A stretch of 64,000 bases of DNA from Streptomyces sp. NBC_00390 (GTDB lineage Bacteria > Actinomycetota > Actinomycetes > Streptomycetales > Streptomycetaceae): NCBI RefSeq assembly GCF_036057275.1, contig NZ_CP107945.1, forward strand, positions 620,001 to 684,000, written 5' to 3'. Shown here in pieces: positions 17,723-26,345 of this stretch. Position numbers and translations under genes: made by a program. The notes beneath the pieces are model-generated. The model ran no database searches, was not told where the DNA came from, and was given only the letters and a program-made list of their open reading frames with translations. Numbering within the stretch: the first letter of the stretch is position 1; the number at the start of each line of letters is the position of its first letter.

Positions 17723-17735
17723 CTCACCTGGTTGC

Positions 17736-18692
17736 TCACGCGAGCAGCCAGGTGATCAGGGACAGCGATCCCATGGACAGCAGCGTGGAAAGCAGCACCG
17801 TGTCGCGCGCGAGGGCGGTGTCGAGGCGGTACTCAGAAGCGAAGATGAACGCGTTCTGTGCCGTCGGCAGACCCGCGCACAGCACCACCGCGAACAGGTC
17901 GCGCCCCTCGATGCCGAAGACCCAGCGCCCCAGCGCATAGGCGAGCAGCGGCTGCACGGCTATCTTCAGCGCGACCAGCACCCGCCTCTCCGCGCGACCG
18001 CCGGCGCTCGGGCGGCCGGCGGCCCGCGCGTTCAGCGACATGCCGAGTGCGAACAGCGCGGCGGGGACGGCCGCGCCACCGAGCATCTGGACCGGGGCGG
18101 TGACCTCTTCCGGCAGACGAAGGCCCAGTGCCGCCACGGTCGCGCCGGCCGCTGACGCCGCGATGATCGGGTTGCGCAGCGGCAGGCGGAGGATCCGCCC
18201 GCACCGGCCCTGCGCTCCGCGCCGTACCTCCGCATCGATCAGGACCAGGATCAGAGGAGTGATGAACAGGGTCTGGAACAGCGCCGCGGCGATGACGAAC
18301 GAGGCGTCGCCCAGGACGTGTACGGCCACCGGAATGCCGAGGTTGGCCGAGTTCACGTAGGCACCGGCCATCGCACCGATGGCCCGGTCGGCCTGCCGTC
18401 GCCGGAACACCAGACGGCCCAGGGCCAGGCCCAGGGCGAAAACGATGAGGAGGCTGGCGGCGAAGACCGCCACCCCGGGACCGGCGAGCTCGGAGAGCCG
18501 GGCGCGCGACAGGGTCAGGAACAGCAGCGCCGGCATGGCGAACGCGAAGGCGAACCGCCCGAGGACGGCCTGCGCCTGATGGCCGAGCACGTCGAAGCGG
18601 CCGGCCGCCCAGCCGACCGCCGTGATCGCCCAGATGGGCAGAAAGCCGGAGAGCACGCTCACTGGGCCAAGCATGCCCCATGTGATCACCAC
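17736..18692 (-). CDS. AEC (auxin efflux carrier) family transporter
   Basis: A 318-residue integral membrane protein with about ten hydrophobic segments in two halves. The first half starts SVLSGFLPIWAITAVGWAAG and includes FAFAFAMPALLFLTLSR and an AYVNSANLGIPVAV segment, whose N-x-G-x-P is the AEC hallmark near residue 120. The second half repeats this with VLCAGLPTAQNAFIFASEY, including a matching polar crossover. AEC proteins export organic anions or small metabolites; no substrate can be inferred. The start may be M7 (18674) rather than 18692. It is convergent with the broken TPR gene. Confidence 0.85.
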   Translation of the reverse strand: MVITWGMLGPVSVLSGFLPIWAITAVGWAAGRFDVLGHQAQAVLGRFAFAFAMPALLFLTLSRARLSELAGPGVAVFAASLLIVFALGLALGRLVFRRRQADRAIGAMAGAYVNSANLGIPVAVHVLGDASFVIAAALFQTLFITPLILVLIDAEVRRGAQGRCGRILRLPLRNPIIAASAAGATVAALGLRLPEEVTAPVQMLGGAAVPAALFALGMSLNARAAGRPSAGGRAERRVLVALKIAVQPLLAYALGRWVFGIEGRDLFAVVLCAGLPTAQNAFIFASEYRLDTALARDTVLLSTLLSMGSLSLITWLLA

Positions 18693-18737
18693 GCGATGGC
18701 CGCCCCCTGGCGTGCGCCGGGAGCGGCCGATACGGGG

Positions 18738-19952
18738 TCAGCTGAACGGGTCGAGCGTCACGTATGCCTCCTGCGGGTTGCCGTCGTGCACCAGCGACTC
18801 GTGCGCGCCGACATCGTCGAAGGCGAAGCCGTAGGCCTTGCCGTCCGCCATCTGCGCATGGATCTTGCGGGAGTAGTGGTTCGTCACCACGTCCTGGTAG
18901 AAGTTCGCGCTGCTCGTGTCCGGCTGGCTGGGGTTGACCAGCAGTGTGGAGCGGTTGAGTCCGGCGCACAGGGTGCGTGAAATGGGGCCGCGTACCTGGT
19001 CGTTGGGAGCGTCCAGCCGCTTGTAGCACCCGAAGACGCTGTCCGAGTCGGGCTTCTGGAACGAGGTGACGACGGCGCCGGCGCTGTTGGTGAAGTTCAT
19101 GACACCGCCGGAGACCCGGCCGTAGTACTTGGTGTTCGGCTGGTTCGCGAACGGCGTGACCGTCAGAGTCGAGGTGGCGTACTTGCTCCACACCCGGTTG
19201 ATGTAGTCGTCCATGACGCCCGCGGGCAGCGCGCCGGCTTCGATGCCGTGACCGGGGGCGAGGGCCCGGAGCACAGTGCCGTCGGGGCGGGTCTGGATCA
19301 GGTTGGCCCAACCTCCGGGCTGGCCGCGCAGCGCGTTGTAGAAGCCGTTGTAGCCCCCGGGCTTGAGGCGCCCGGTGCTGCGTACGGCTCCGTTGCCCGC
19401 CTTGACGCCGACCGCGTAGGGGGCGGAGAACATGTCCACCTGGGTGCTGTTGATCCACAGACCGGAGTCGTTGAGGGTGTACTCCGACCAGTTGAAGAGG
19501 ATGTTGCGGTTGGGGTCGCTCGGATTCTGAACGGCCGGCTGCACCAGCCCGCCCGTGGTCAGCTTGAACACCAGCTTCTGCCCGTAGGAGAAGTAGATCC
19601 GGCCGGAGAACTTCGGCATCCAGATCGTCCTGGACTGACCGCTCGCGGGTCCCGCGATGGATGCGTCGGGCGCGGGGGTGGGCGGATTCCCGCCGGCCGG
19701 CCAGGGGTGGAAGGTGCCGTTGGCGTCGGCCCAGCCCTGCTGCCCCGTGCTGAGCAGGGTGCCGAGGTTGTAGATGTAGACGGGCTCGCCGCGGCCCGAG
19801 TTGTTCGTGACTTTCAGTGGAATCGTCGCGGGTACCGCGGCTTCGGCGCGCACGGTCGGCCCTGCGGTCGTGAATCCCGCTGCGCACAGCAGCAGGGCGA
19901 TGAGTAATGCCGGAAGTTTCCTCGACGCCGGCAGTTTCCTTGTGGCAAGCAC
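18738..19952 (-). CDS. Secreted GH64 endo-beta-1,3-glucanase
   Basis: The predicted 404-residue precursor starts at a GTG (19952) with AGGAGG 6 bp upstream. Its signal peptide has a basic start and LPALLIALLLCAAGFTTAG. The mature part opens ATIPLKVTNNSGRGEPVYIY, shared with thaumatin-like and GH64 domains. It continues with GRIYFSYGQKLVF, LFNWSEYTLND, WINSTQVDMF and NRSTLL, which fit laminaripentaose-producing beta-1,3-glucanases (GH64). WSEYTLND and TQVDMF carry the acidic residues of the cleft. It probably degrades fungal beta-1,3-glucan outside the cell. A longer upstream frame has no signal peptide and overlaps the promoter palindrome. Confidence 0.9.
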   Translation of the reverse strand: MLATRKLPASRKLPALLIALLLCAAGFTTAGPTVRAEAAVPATIPLKVTNNSGRGEPVYIYNLGTLLSTGQQGWADANGTFHPWPAGGNPPTPAPDASIAGPASGQSRTIWMPKFSGRIYFSYGQKLVFKLTTGGLVQPAVQNPSDPNRNILFNWSEYTLNDSGLWINSTQVDMFSAPYAVGVKAGNGAVRSTGRLKPGGYNGFYNALRGQPGGWANLIQTRPDGTVLRALAPGHGIEAGALPAGVMDDYINRVWSKYATSTLTVTPFANQPNTKYYGRVSGGVMNFTNSAGAVVTSFQKPDSDSVFGCYKRLDAPNDQVRGPISRTLCAGLNRSTLLVNPSQPDTSSANFYQDVVTNHYSRKIHAQMADGKAYGFAFDDVGAHESLVHDGNPQEAYVTLDPFS

Positions 19953-19985
19953 ACTCAACCTCCTGGTCGGCTCGGAGAGCACCCT

Positions 19986-19999
19986 TGAGAGCGCTCTCA
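19986..19999 (-). promoter_or_regulatory. LacI-family-type operator upstream of the GH64 gene
   Basis: TGAGAGCGCTCTCA is a perfect 14-bp palindrome with a central CG, 34 bp upstream of the GTG start. Its form matches LacI-family operators such as the CebR box of Streptomyces (TGGGAGCGCTCCCA). A near copy (TGAGAGCGCTCTCG) inside egtD at about 28750 is probably chance. Confidence 0.65.
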
Positions 20000-20080
20000 G
20001 AATCGGCCGACCGGAACCGGACGTCAAGGTTCTGGACGCGGTTCGGCCCCGCCCGGGCACCAAGGCGGGGCCGAATGCGC

Positions 20081-21514
20081 TCAGTTGCCGCGGTACGTCT
20101 CCAGCAGCCGCAGCCAGATCTCGCTGATCGTCGGGAAGGCCGGAACCGCGTGCCACAGCCGGTCGACGGGCACCTCACCCGCGACCGCGATCGTGGCCGA
20201 GTGCAGCAGCTCGCCGACGCCCGGCCCGACGAAGGTGACGCCGAGCACGATCTCGCGGTCAAGGTCGACGACCATACGGGCGCGGCCGCGGTAGCCGTCC
20301 GCATACAGCCCGGCACCCGACACCGCGCCCAGGTCGTAGTCGACGGCGCGAACCCGGTGGCCCGCCCGCTCGGCCTCGGCGAGCGAGAGGCCGACGGCCG
20401 CCGCCTCCGGGTCGCTGAACACCACCTGCGGCAGCGCGGCGTGGTCGGCGGTCGCGGTGTGCGCGCCCCAGCGGTCGGTCTCCAGCAGGGGCACGTGCTG
20501 TGCCCGTGCGGCGATGGCGGCGCCCGCGATGCGGGCCTGGTACTTGCCCTGATGGGTCATCAGGGCACGGTGGTTCACATCACCGACGGCGTACAGCCAT
20601 TCACTGCCCTCCACCCGGCAGCTGTCGTCGACCGGCAGCCAGGAGCCCGGCTCCAGGCCGACGGTCTCGAGACCGATGTCATCGGTGCGCGGTGCGCGGC
20701 CGGTCGCGATGAGCACCTCGTCGGCCTCGACGCGCCCGCCGTCGTCCAGCACCAGCGTGACCGGCCCCGAGCCGTTGGCGCGTTCGACCGCACGCACCGA
20801 CGCGTTCAGCCGGACATCGGCGCCGGCCTCGACGAGTGCGTCGACGATGTACTCGCTGACGAAGGGTTCCATGCGCGGCAACAGTCCCCCGCCGCGCACC
20901 ACAAGCGTGACCTGCGATCCCAGTGCCTGCCAGGCCGTTGCCATCTCGGTGCCGACCACACCTCCTCCGACGACCGCGAGCCGGCCGGGTGCCTTCCGGG
21001 CACTGGTGGCCTCACGGCTCGTCCACGCCCTGGCACCCTCGAGGCCGGGGATGCCGGGCAGTACGGCGCGGCTTCCGGTGCTCACCACGACGGCGTGCCG
21101 GGCGGTGAGGAGGTGGTGCTCGCCCTCCGGGCCTTCCACGGCAACCGCCTTCGGGCCGTGGAGTCTGCCGTGGCCGCGGTAGACACGCGCGCCGATCGAG
21201 TCCAGCCAGCCGACCTGGCCTTCGTCCTTCCAGTTGCCCACGCGCTCGTCGCGCCAGGCCAGCACCGCGCCGGTGTCCAGCGGTCCCTGCACCGCCGCGC
21301 TCAGGCCGGGCACCCGACGCCCGTCCGAGCGGGCGATGACCGGGCGCAGCAGCGACTTGCTCGGGACGCAGGCCCAGTACGAACATTCGCCGCCGATCAG
21401 TTCACTCTCCACGAGCGCGGTGCTCAGGCCCGCCGCCCTGGCACGGTCGACGACGTTCTCCCCGACAGGACCCCCGCCCAGCACCACGACGTCGTACTCC
21501 ACAGCTTGGGTCAT
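20081..21514 (-). CDS. FAD-dependent pyridine nucleotide-disulfide oxidoreductase
   Basis: This 477-residue flavoprotein belongs to the lipoamide dehydrogenase / mercuric reductase class. An FAD-binding VVVLGGGPVGENVVDRARAA is at the N-terminus and the redox-active pair sits in ECSYWACVPSK (CxxxxC at about 43-48, in place of CLNVGC). The NAD(P) loop is LAVVGGGVVGTEMATAWQAL, the second FAD motif is WLYAVGDVNHRALMTHQGKY, and the dimerisation domain ends in WHAVPAFPTISEIWLRLLE. The HPT-like catalytic His-Glu motif appears as HAVPAFPTISE. It is not next to a 2-oxoacid dehydrogenase, so it is likely a stand-alone reductase of unknown disulfide or quinone substrate. The ATG at 21514 was chosen over the longer frame. 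Confidence 0.85.
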   Translation of the reverse strand: MTQAVEYDVVVLGGGPVGENVVDRARAAGLSTALVESELIGGECSYWACVPSKSLLRPVIARSDGRRVPGLSAAVQGPLDTGAVLAWRDERVGNWKDEGQVGWLDSIGARVYRGHGRLHGPKAVAVEGPEGEHHLLTARHAVVVSTGSRAVLPGIPGLEGARAWTSREATSARKAPGRLAVVGGGVVGTEMATAWQALGSQVTLVVRGGGLLPRMEPFVSEYIVDALVEAGADVRLNASVRAVERANGSGPVTLVLDDGGRVEADEVLIATGRAPRTDDIGLETVGLEPGSWLPVDDSCRVEGSEWLYAVGDVNHRALMTHQGKYQARIAGAAIAARAQHVPLLETDRWGAHTATADHAALPQVVFSDPEAAAVGLSLAEAERAGHRVRAVDYDLGAVSGAGLYADGYRGRARMVVDLDREIVLGVTFVGPGVGELLHSATIAVAGEVPVDRLWHAVPAFPTISEIWLRLLETYRGN

Positions 21515-21643
21515 AAGGACCAGTCTGATCCGGGGTGTGCGCCTCGGCCACATGGGCAGGGGCAGGAATAGCCCGGTCCCGGACACCGTTGTGCGGGGCG
21601 AGTCCGCCGGACGTCGACGAGCGTCAGGAAGAGGTAGCACGTC

Positions 21644-22021
21644 ATGAGCACTGTTGAGCTCACCAAGGAAAACTTCGATCAGGTCGTGGAGGACAACGAC
21701 TTCATCCTGATCGACTTCTGGGCTTCCTGGTGCGGTCCCTGCCGGCAGTTCGCGCCGGTCTACGAAGGTGCTTCCGAGCGTCATACGGATCTGGTCTTCG
21801 CCAAGGTCGACACCGAGGCTCAGCAGGAGCTCGCCGCCGCGTTCGAGATCCGTTCCATTCCGACGCTGATGATCGTCCGTGACAAGGTCGCGGTCTTCGC
21901 GCAGCCCGGTGCGCTGCCCGAGACCATGCTGGAGGACGTGATCGGCCAGGCGCGGGCACTGGACATGGACCAGGTCCGCAAGTCGATCGAGGACACGAAG
22001 AGCGGCGCCGCCGAGGCGTGA
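21644..22021 (+). CDS. trxA: Thioredoxin
   Basis: This 125-residue thioredoxin has the active site WASWCGPCRQFAP at about 26-38, a cis-proline loop SIPTLMIVRD near 75, and the buried Asp in FILIDFWA. It reduces protein disulfides in the cytosol. The C-terminus is about 15 residues longer than E. coli TrxA (SIEDTKSGAAEA). An AGGAAGAGG site precedes ATG 21644. It is divergent from the flavoprotein reductase at 21514 with 129 bp between starts; whether they are partners is not shown by the sequence. Confidence 0.93.
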   Translation: MSTVELTKENFDQVVEDNDFILIDFWASWCGPCRQFAPVYEGASERHTDLVFAKVDTEAQQELAAAFEIRSIPTLMIVRDKVAVFAQPGALPETMLEDVIGQARALDMDQVRKSIEDTKSGAAEA

Positions 22022-22134
22022 GCCGCGCGCCGCGGGAGCCCCGCAGTGCGGGAGGGTCCGCCGACGTGCGGGCCCACACCCGCCCTGCGCCCTCCTGTCG
22101 GCGCGTGGCGCGTGCGGCAGCCTGTCGGCACGGG

Positions 22135-22404
22135 TCAGTCGTCCCTCGCGTCAAGGACCCGCACCGACAGGCCGTAGTCCAGTTCCGCGCCGTCCACCAG
22201 CAGTGCCTCGACCGTGCGGGTGACCGGGTCGATGTCGGCCTCGACGCCGTCCCCGACATAGCGCGGGTATCCGGAGCGGCCGAACTGTCCCGTCGCTTCC
22301 ACGATGGCCGAGCGGATGGCGTGTTCCGCCAGCGAGGCGGCGTCGTCACCCTCGATGTGTTCGGGCACCACCAGGATCTCGAAGCGCTGCGGATGAGTGC
22401 TCAT
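22135..22404 (-). CDS. Small hypothetical protein
   Basis: An 89-residue protein starting MSTHPQRFEILVVPEHIEGD at 22404. It reads as an alpha-beta fold: a strand (EILVVPEHI), a helix (AASLAEHAIRSAIVEATGQF) and later strands with VEALLVDGAELDYGLSVRVLD. No known catalytic or binding motif is seen. It is convergent with trxA and stands 57 bp downstream of the lacI-type gene on the same strand, so it may be cotranscribed with it. Confidence 0.55.
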   Translation of the reverse strand: MSTHPQRFEILVVPEHIEGDDAASLAEHAIRSAIVEATGQFGRSGYPRYVGDGVEADIDPVTRTVEALLVDGAELDYGLSVRVLDARDD

Positions 22405-22461
22405 GCAAGCGACGCTAGACACCGGCCGCCCGGGGCGCATGTCGTCGCCCGCGGGTGCGGG

Positions 22462-23484
22462 TCAGCTGGACTCGCGGTGGATCGGCCGCGCCGTCATCAG
22501 ATCGTGGCGTTCGGGCTCGGTGCCCGGGTCGCGGACGACCCGGTCGACGAGTTCCGCAAGCCGCCGGCCTTCCACGAGCTCGATCTGAACCGTGCTCAGG
22601 CGCGGGCGCAGGAGTCTGCCGAGGGGCAGATCGTCGGCGCCGATCACCGCGGACCGTCCCGGCACGTCGATGCCCTCGTCCTGCAGGGCACGCATCAGCA
22701 GCATCGCGTACTCGTCGTTGTAGGCGAAGACGCCGTCGAGGCCGAGTGAGCGCCAGCGCGCGGCCAGGTCCCGGGCCGGCTCCTCCTCGTACGCCAGCGG
22801 CAGCGGCACGATACGCGCGCCCGCGCCGGCCGCGGCGCGCCGGGCGCCCTCGAGCCGGGGTTCGGAGAACATCCGCAGGCCGTCCTCCTCGGGCATGACG
22901 ACGCCGATCGACCGACGGCCCCGCCCGAGCAGATGCCTGACGGCACAGCCGCCGACCTCGCGCTGGTCCATCACGAGCGCGTGCGCACCTTCGACGCGCC
23001 GGGGTCCGAGCGAGATCACGGCTCTGGCGCCGGAGCGCTTGAGCACGTCCACGCCGCTCGGGGTCAGGGCGACCTCGCCGAGTGACACGACGGCGACGGG
23101 ACGCAGCTCGGCCCAGGCACGGGCAGCCGCATCGCCGTCGGGACCGACACCGCCGTACTGGACGACGGTGTAGTCGAGGCTGCGCAGGCAGCGCTGGAGT
23201 TCGCCGAGGAAACGGCTGTAGAGCGGCCCGACCGGGATGTGCGCACTGGGCAGCAGCACGATGCGAGTGTGTCCGGCGCGCAGGCTGCGGGCCGCGGCGT
23301 GGGGCACGTAGCCCAGTTCCTCGGCGGCCGCGCGGACGCGCCGGCGGGTCGGCTCACTGATCCGTACGGCCGCAGTGTTGTTGAGCACGTACGAGACGGT
23401 GGCCCGGGACACCCCGGCCAGGCGGGCGACATCGGCGCTGGTGGGGACGGAACGTTCCAAGGGCTGTTCGGGTGAATGGCTCAT
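22462..23484 (-). CDS. LacI family transcriptional regulator
   Basis: This is a regulator of about 340 residues. The HTH is at ~15-40 (TSADVARLAGVSRATVSYVLNNTAAV). The LacI hinge helix HAAARSLRAGHT follows, and then the periplasmic-binding-protein-like effector domain (IVLLPSAHIPVGPLYSRFLG to TVQIELVEGRRLAELV). It should bind a palindromic operator with a central CG and release it on a sugar ligand. No sugar transport operon is adjacent. The GH64 palindrome at 19986 is a plausible but untested target. The start may be 23484 (MSHSPEQ) or 23496. Confidence 0.88.
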   Translation of the reverse strand: MSHSPEQPLERSVPTSADVARLAGVSRATVSYVLNNTAAVRISEPTRRRVRAAAEELGYVPHAAARSLRAGHTRIVLLPSAHIPVGPLYSRFLGELQRCLRSLDYTVVQYGGVGPDGDAAARAWAELRPVAVVSLGEVALTPSGVDVLKRSGARAVISLGPRRVEGAHALVMDQREVGGCAVRHLLGRGRRSIGVVMPEEDGLRMFSEPRLEGARRAAAGAGARIVPLPLAYEEEPARDLAARWRSLGLDGVFAYNDEYAMLLMRALQDEGIDVPGRSAVIGADDLPLGRLLRPRLSTVQIELVEGRRLAELVDRVVRDPGTEPERHDLMTARPIHRESS

Positions 23485-23649
23485 CGCCCTCGGCATCCTT
23501 CCAGACGGTTCCGGGGCCGCTGATGCACCTTGGCCGGAAATGAGCAGGGGGCACGGATGCCCTGCGGCTTCACAACACCCTCACCCCAGGGCCTCCCTGT
23601 GCCGCCGGACGGCTGGATCCTGACGGCCCGGAGGTCCTACGGTGACCGC

Positions 23650-24126
23650 GTGACGACCTTCTCCGGCTCCTCCCGCCCGAACGGCTGCGACCCCGCGGAC
23701 CAGTTGCCCGGCCGCAGCGGTCCCGCGGCCACGACCGAGGCCGATCCCAACCGGGTGGGGCCGGTGCGCACCTCGTACGCCCCGGACCGGGACGGTGATC
23801 CCGACCCCGGCGAGATCGTCTGGACATGGGTGCCGTTCGAGGAGAACGACGGCCGCGGCAAGGACCGGCCGGTGCTGGTCGTCGCCAGGGAGCAGGCCGG
23901 CACCGTGCTCGCCGTGCAGCTGTCCAGCAAGGCCCATGACGACGACCGTGAGTGGGTGGCGATAGGCACCGGATCGTGGGACAGCGCGCGCCGCTCCTCG
24001 TGGGTGGACCTCGACCGTGTGCTGCGGGTGCACGAGGACGGTATGCGCCGGGAGGCGTGCGCGCTGGACCGGCCCCGCTTCGACACCGTCGTGCAGCGTC
24101 TGCGCGAGCGCTACGGCTGGAGCTGA
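23650..24126 (+). CDS. PemK/MazF family toxin-like protein
   Basis: This 158-residue protein opens with a ~50-residue hydrophilic leader. The MazF/PemK barrel follows: PGEIVWTWVPFEENDGRGKD, RPVLVVAREQAGTVLAVQLS, and RSSWVDLDRVLRVHEDGM with a final PRFDTVVQRLRERYG helix. The GEIVW / RPVLVV / WVDLDR blocks are the family signature. MazF proteins are usually sequence-specific endoribonucleases. No antitoxin gene lies upstream within 200 bp on the same strand, as is usual for this Streptomyces type, so the toxin role is unproven. The start is GTG 23650. The 3' end overlaps the convergent PARG-like gene by 16 bp. Confidence 0.75.
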   Translation: MTTFSGSSRPNGCDPADQLPGRSGPAATTEADPNRVGPVRTSYAPDRDGDPDPGEIVWTWVPFEENDGRGKDRPVLVVAREQAGTVLAVQLSSKAHDDDREWVAIGTGSWDSARRSSWVDLDRVLRVHEDGMRREACALDRPRFDTVVQRLRERYGWS

Positions 24127-24944
24127 GCGGCGAACGTGCTGCGGAAGGCACCGAGCGTCGAGGATGCCGCCGTGCGGTCGAGCACCGCGAACACCACCTC
24201 GTCGAAATGACCGGCGAACCGGCCGCCCGGCCCGAGCAGCGCGTGGAAGGCTCCGGCGACCGTCGCCGGGTCGTTGCGGAACACTCCGCAGCCCCATGCT
24301 CCGAGCACCAGTCTGCGGTAGCCGCGCTCGGCCGCGGTCTCCAGGACCCGCTCGGCTCGGGACGCGAGAGCGGCCGGGATGCGGTGCGCCTCCTGTGGCG
24401 CACGGCTGGTGATCACGCCGGCGTTCGGCGCCGGTGAGGTGAGGAAACCGACAGTGTACGGCCGCTCCAGCAGCCGTCCGCGGTCGTCGCGGAAGACCGG
24501 CACCGACGGCGAATGGATGACCCGGTCGCTGTAGAACGGGCTGCGGTCGGCGCGGTGGTGGTCGTAGAACTCGGGGGCCTGCAGAAGCGTCGTGTACAGG
24601 GCCGACGAGCGGCACAGGGCCTCTTCCTGGGCCTGCGCGCCGTTCAGGTAGCCACCGCCGGGATTGCGGGCGGAGGCGAAGTTCAGGACCGCGACGGGCT
24701 CCGGGCCGGCGCCGGTCAGCCGGCGGGCGGCTTCCATGCTGCTCTCGCCCGTGACCTCGAAGGCCGTGGTGCGGTCGGTGTCCGGTGTGACCGGTACGGC
24801 TGCGGGGCCGTACATCCTGGTGCCCGCCCGCGCCGCGGCGAGCTCCTCGGACATCGGCACCTCGTTCCCGTGGGGCAGACGGTAGCGGCCTGCCCCGACG
24901 ATCTCCTCGGTCTGTTTCGCGATCCCCCGTAGTCGTGCACTCAT
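24111..24944 (-). CDS. TIGR02452-type macrodomain protein (microbial PARG-like)
   Basis: The 277-residue product fits the DUF2263/TIGR02452 family related to poly(ADP-ribose) glycohydrolase. Signature blocks are LNFASARNPGGGYLNGAQAQEEAL (the GGG and QEE catalytic loop, about residues 90-115), FYDHHRADRSPFYSDRVIHS, and LVLGAWGCGVFRNDP (second ADP-ribose loop). The expected activity is removal or degradation of ADP-ribose modifications. The start MSARLRG at 24944 is preferred over a much longer frame, which runs antisense across egtA. It is convergent with and slightly overlaps the mazF-like gene. Confidence 0.85.
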   Translation of the reverse strand: MSARLRGIAKQTEEIVGAGRYRLPHGNEVPMSEELAAARAGTRMYGPAAVPVTPDTDRTTAFEVTGESSMEAARRLTGAGPEPVAVLNFASARNPGGGYLNGAQAQEEALCRSSALYTTLLQAPEFYDHHRADRSPFYSDRVIHSPSVPVFRDDRGRLLERPYTVGFLTSPAPNAGVITSRAPQEAHRIPAALASRAERVLETAAERGYRRLVLGAWGCGVFRNDPATVAGAFHALLGPGGRFAGHFDEVVFAVLDRTAASSTLGAFRSTFAAQLQP

Positions 24945-25070
24945 GGCGGTGATCGTCCCTGACCCCGGAGGGCGGCCGCAAACATATTTCGCCTCCTCAG
25001 GGGCACCCTTGTGCGAACCCGAGGCCGTGGCCTTAGGTTGGCAGAGTGCCTTCGACAGGAGGAGCCGATC

Positions 25071-26345
25071 ATGCACCCACCCGATACCGGCGACTTCGGC
25101 CGTCCGATATCCGAGGACGATGCTGAGGACCTGCTCCGATGTATCTGCTTCAAGACCGGCCCGCCCCGCACCCTGGGAGCGGAGCTGGAATGGCTGGTCC
25201 AGGAGCGCGACCAGCCCGAACGCCAGGTGGCGGCCGACCGCCTCGCCGCCGCTCACGACCACGTACGTGCACTCCCCCTCCAATCCGCTCTCACCTTCGA
25301 ACCCGGCGGCCAGCTGGAGCTCAGCTCGCGACCTGCCGCCACCGTGATGGAGTGCATCGACTCCCTCGCCGCCGATCTTGAGGCCGTGCGCACCGCGCTC
25401 GCCCCGGCAGGCCTGACTCTCACCGGGCTCGGCCTCGACCCCTACCACCCACCGCGCCGCCTGCTCCACGAGCCCCGCTACGACGCCATGGAGTCGTATC
25501 TGGACCGATCGGGTCCGTCGGGTCGCGCCATGATGTGCAGTTCGACCGCCATCCAGGTCTGTCTGGACGCGGGCGAGGCCGAGCCCGGCCCGCTCGGGCA
25601 CGGCAGACGCTGGCGACTGGCCCATCTGCTGGGCGCGGTTCTGCTGGCCGCGTTCGCCAACTCTCCTTTCCGTGCGGGGCGTCGGACCGGCTGGCGGTCG
25701 ACACGACAGGCCGTGTGGGCTTCCCTCGACCCCGTACGCCCCCTCTCCCCACCGCTGGACGCGGAGCCGCGCTCGGCCTGGGCGAGACATGTGCTGGACG
25801 CCCCGGTGATGATGGTGCGCCGTGCCGAAGGGCCGTGGTACCTGCCCCACGGGCTCAGCTTCCGGGGGTGGATACGCTCAGGCGCCCCTCGCCCGCCCAC
25901 CGCCAATGATCTCGAATACCACCTGACCACCCTGTTTCCTCCGGTGCGCCCGCGCGGCCATCTGGAGCTGCGGATGATCGACACCCAGCCCGGCGAACAC
26001 GGCTGGATGGTGCCCGTCGCGGTCACCGCGGCCCTGTTCGACGATCCGGAGGCGGCCGAGACGGTGTACCGCGCCGTCAAGCCGCTCGCCGAGACGGCCG
26101 GTTCGCTGCCCGCCCCGCTCAATCCGCTGTGGGTCCGCGCCGCTCGGCACGGACTGGCGGATCCCGAGCTGCACTACGCCGCCGCCGCCGCTTTCACCGC
26201 CGCGCTGGAGGCTCTGGAGCGCATCGGCGCCTCCCAGGCCGTCATCGAGGCAGTCGCCGCATTCCATGAGCGCCATGTCCTGCGGGGCCGCTGTCCCGCC
26301 GACGATCTGCGCCTTCCCGCCCTGACCGAGGAACGTGGCACATGA
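25071..26345 (+). CDS. egtA: Ergothioneine pathway glutamate-cysteine ligase EgtA
   Basis: A 424-residue ATP-dependent ligase that makes gamma-glutamylcysteine, the sulfur donor for ergothioneine. The GCS2-like pattern is TLGAELEWLVQ near residue 35, TFEPGGQLELSS near 80, SSTAIQVCLDAG near 160, YHLTTLFPPVRPRGHLELRM near 290, and a C-terminal helical region. ATG 25071 has AGGAGGAG 7 bp upstream. The stop overlaps egtB as ATGA, beginning a four-gene coupled operon. EgtA is a separate actinobacterial ligase, distinct from GshA. Confidence 0.93.
   Translation: MHPPDTGDFGRPISEDDAEDLLRCICFKTGPPRTLGAELEWLVQERDQPERQVAADRLAAAHDHVRALPLQSALTFEPGGQLELSSRPAATVMECIDSLAADLEAVRTALAPAGLTLTGLGLDPYHPPRRLLHEPRYDAMESYLDRSGPSGRAMMCSSTAIQVCLDAGEAEPGPLGHGRRWRLAHLLGAVLLAAFANSPFRAGRRTGWRSTRQAVWASLDPVRPLSPPLDAEPRSAWARHVLDAPVMMVRRAEGPWYLPHGLSFRGWIRSGAPRPPTANDLEYHLTTLFPPVRPRGHLELRMIDTQPGEHGWMVPVAVTAALFDDPEAAETVYRAVKPLAETAGSLPAPLNPLWVRAARHGLADPELHYAAAAAFTAALEALERIGASQAVIEAVAAFHERHVLRGRCPADDLRLPALTEERGT

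Noticed and set aside
17833..20316. 827-codon minus-strand frame over the transporter and glucanase genes
   Set aside because: It lies in a different frame from two well-supported genes on the same strand and is Arg/Pro-rich. It is a high-GC shadow frame.
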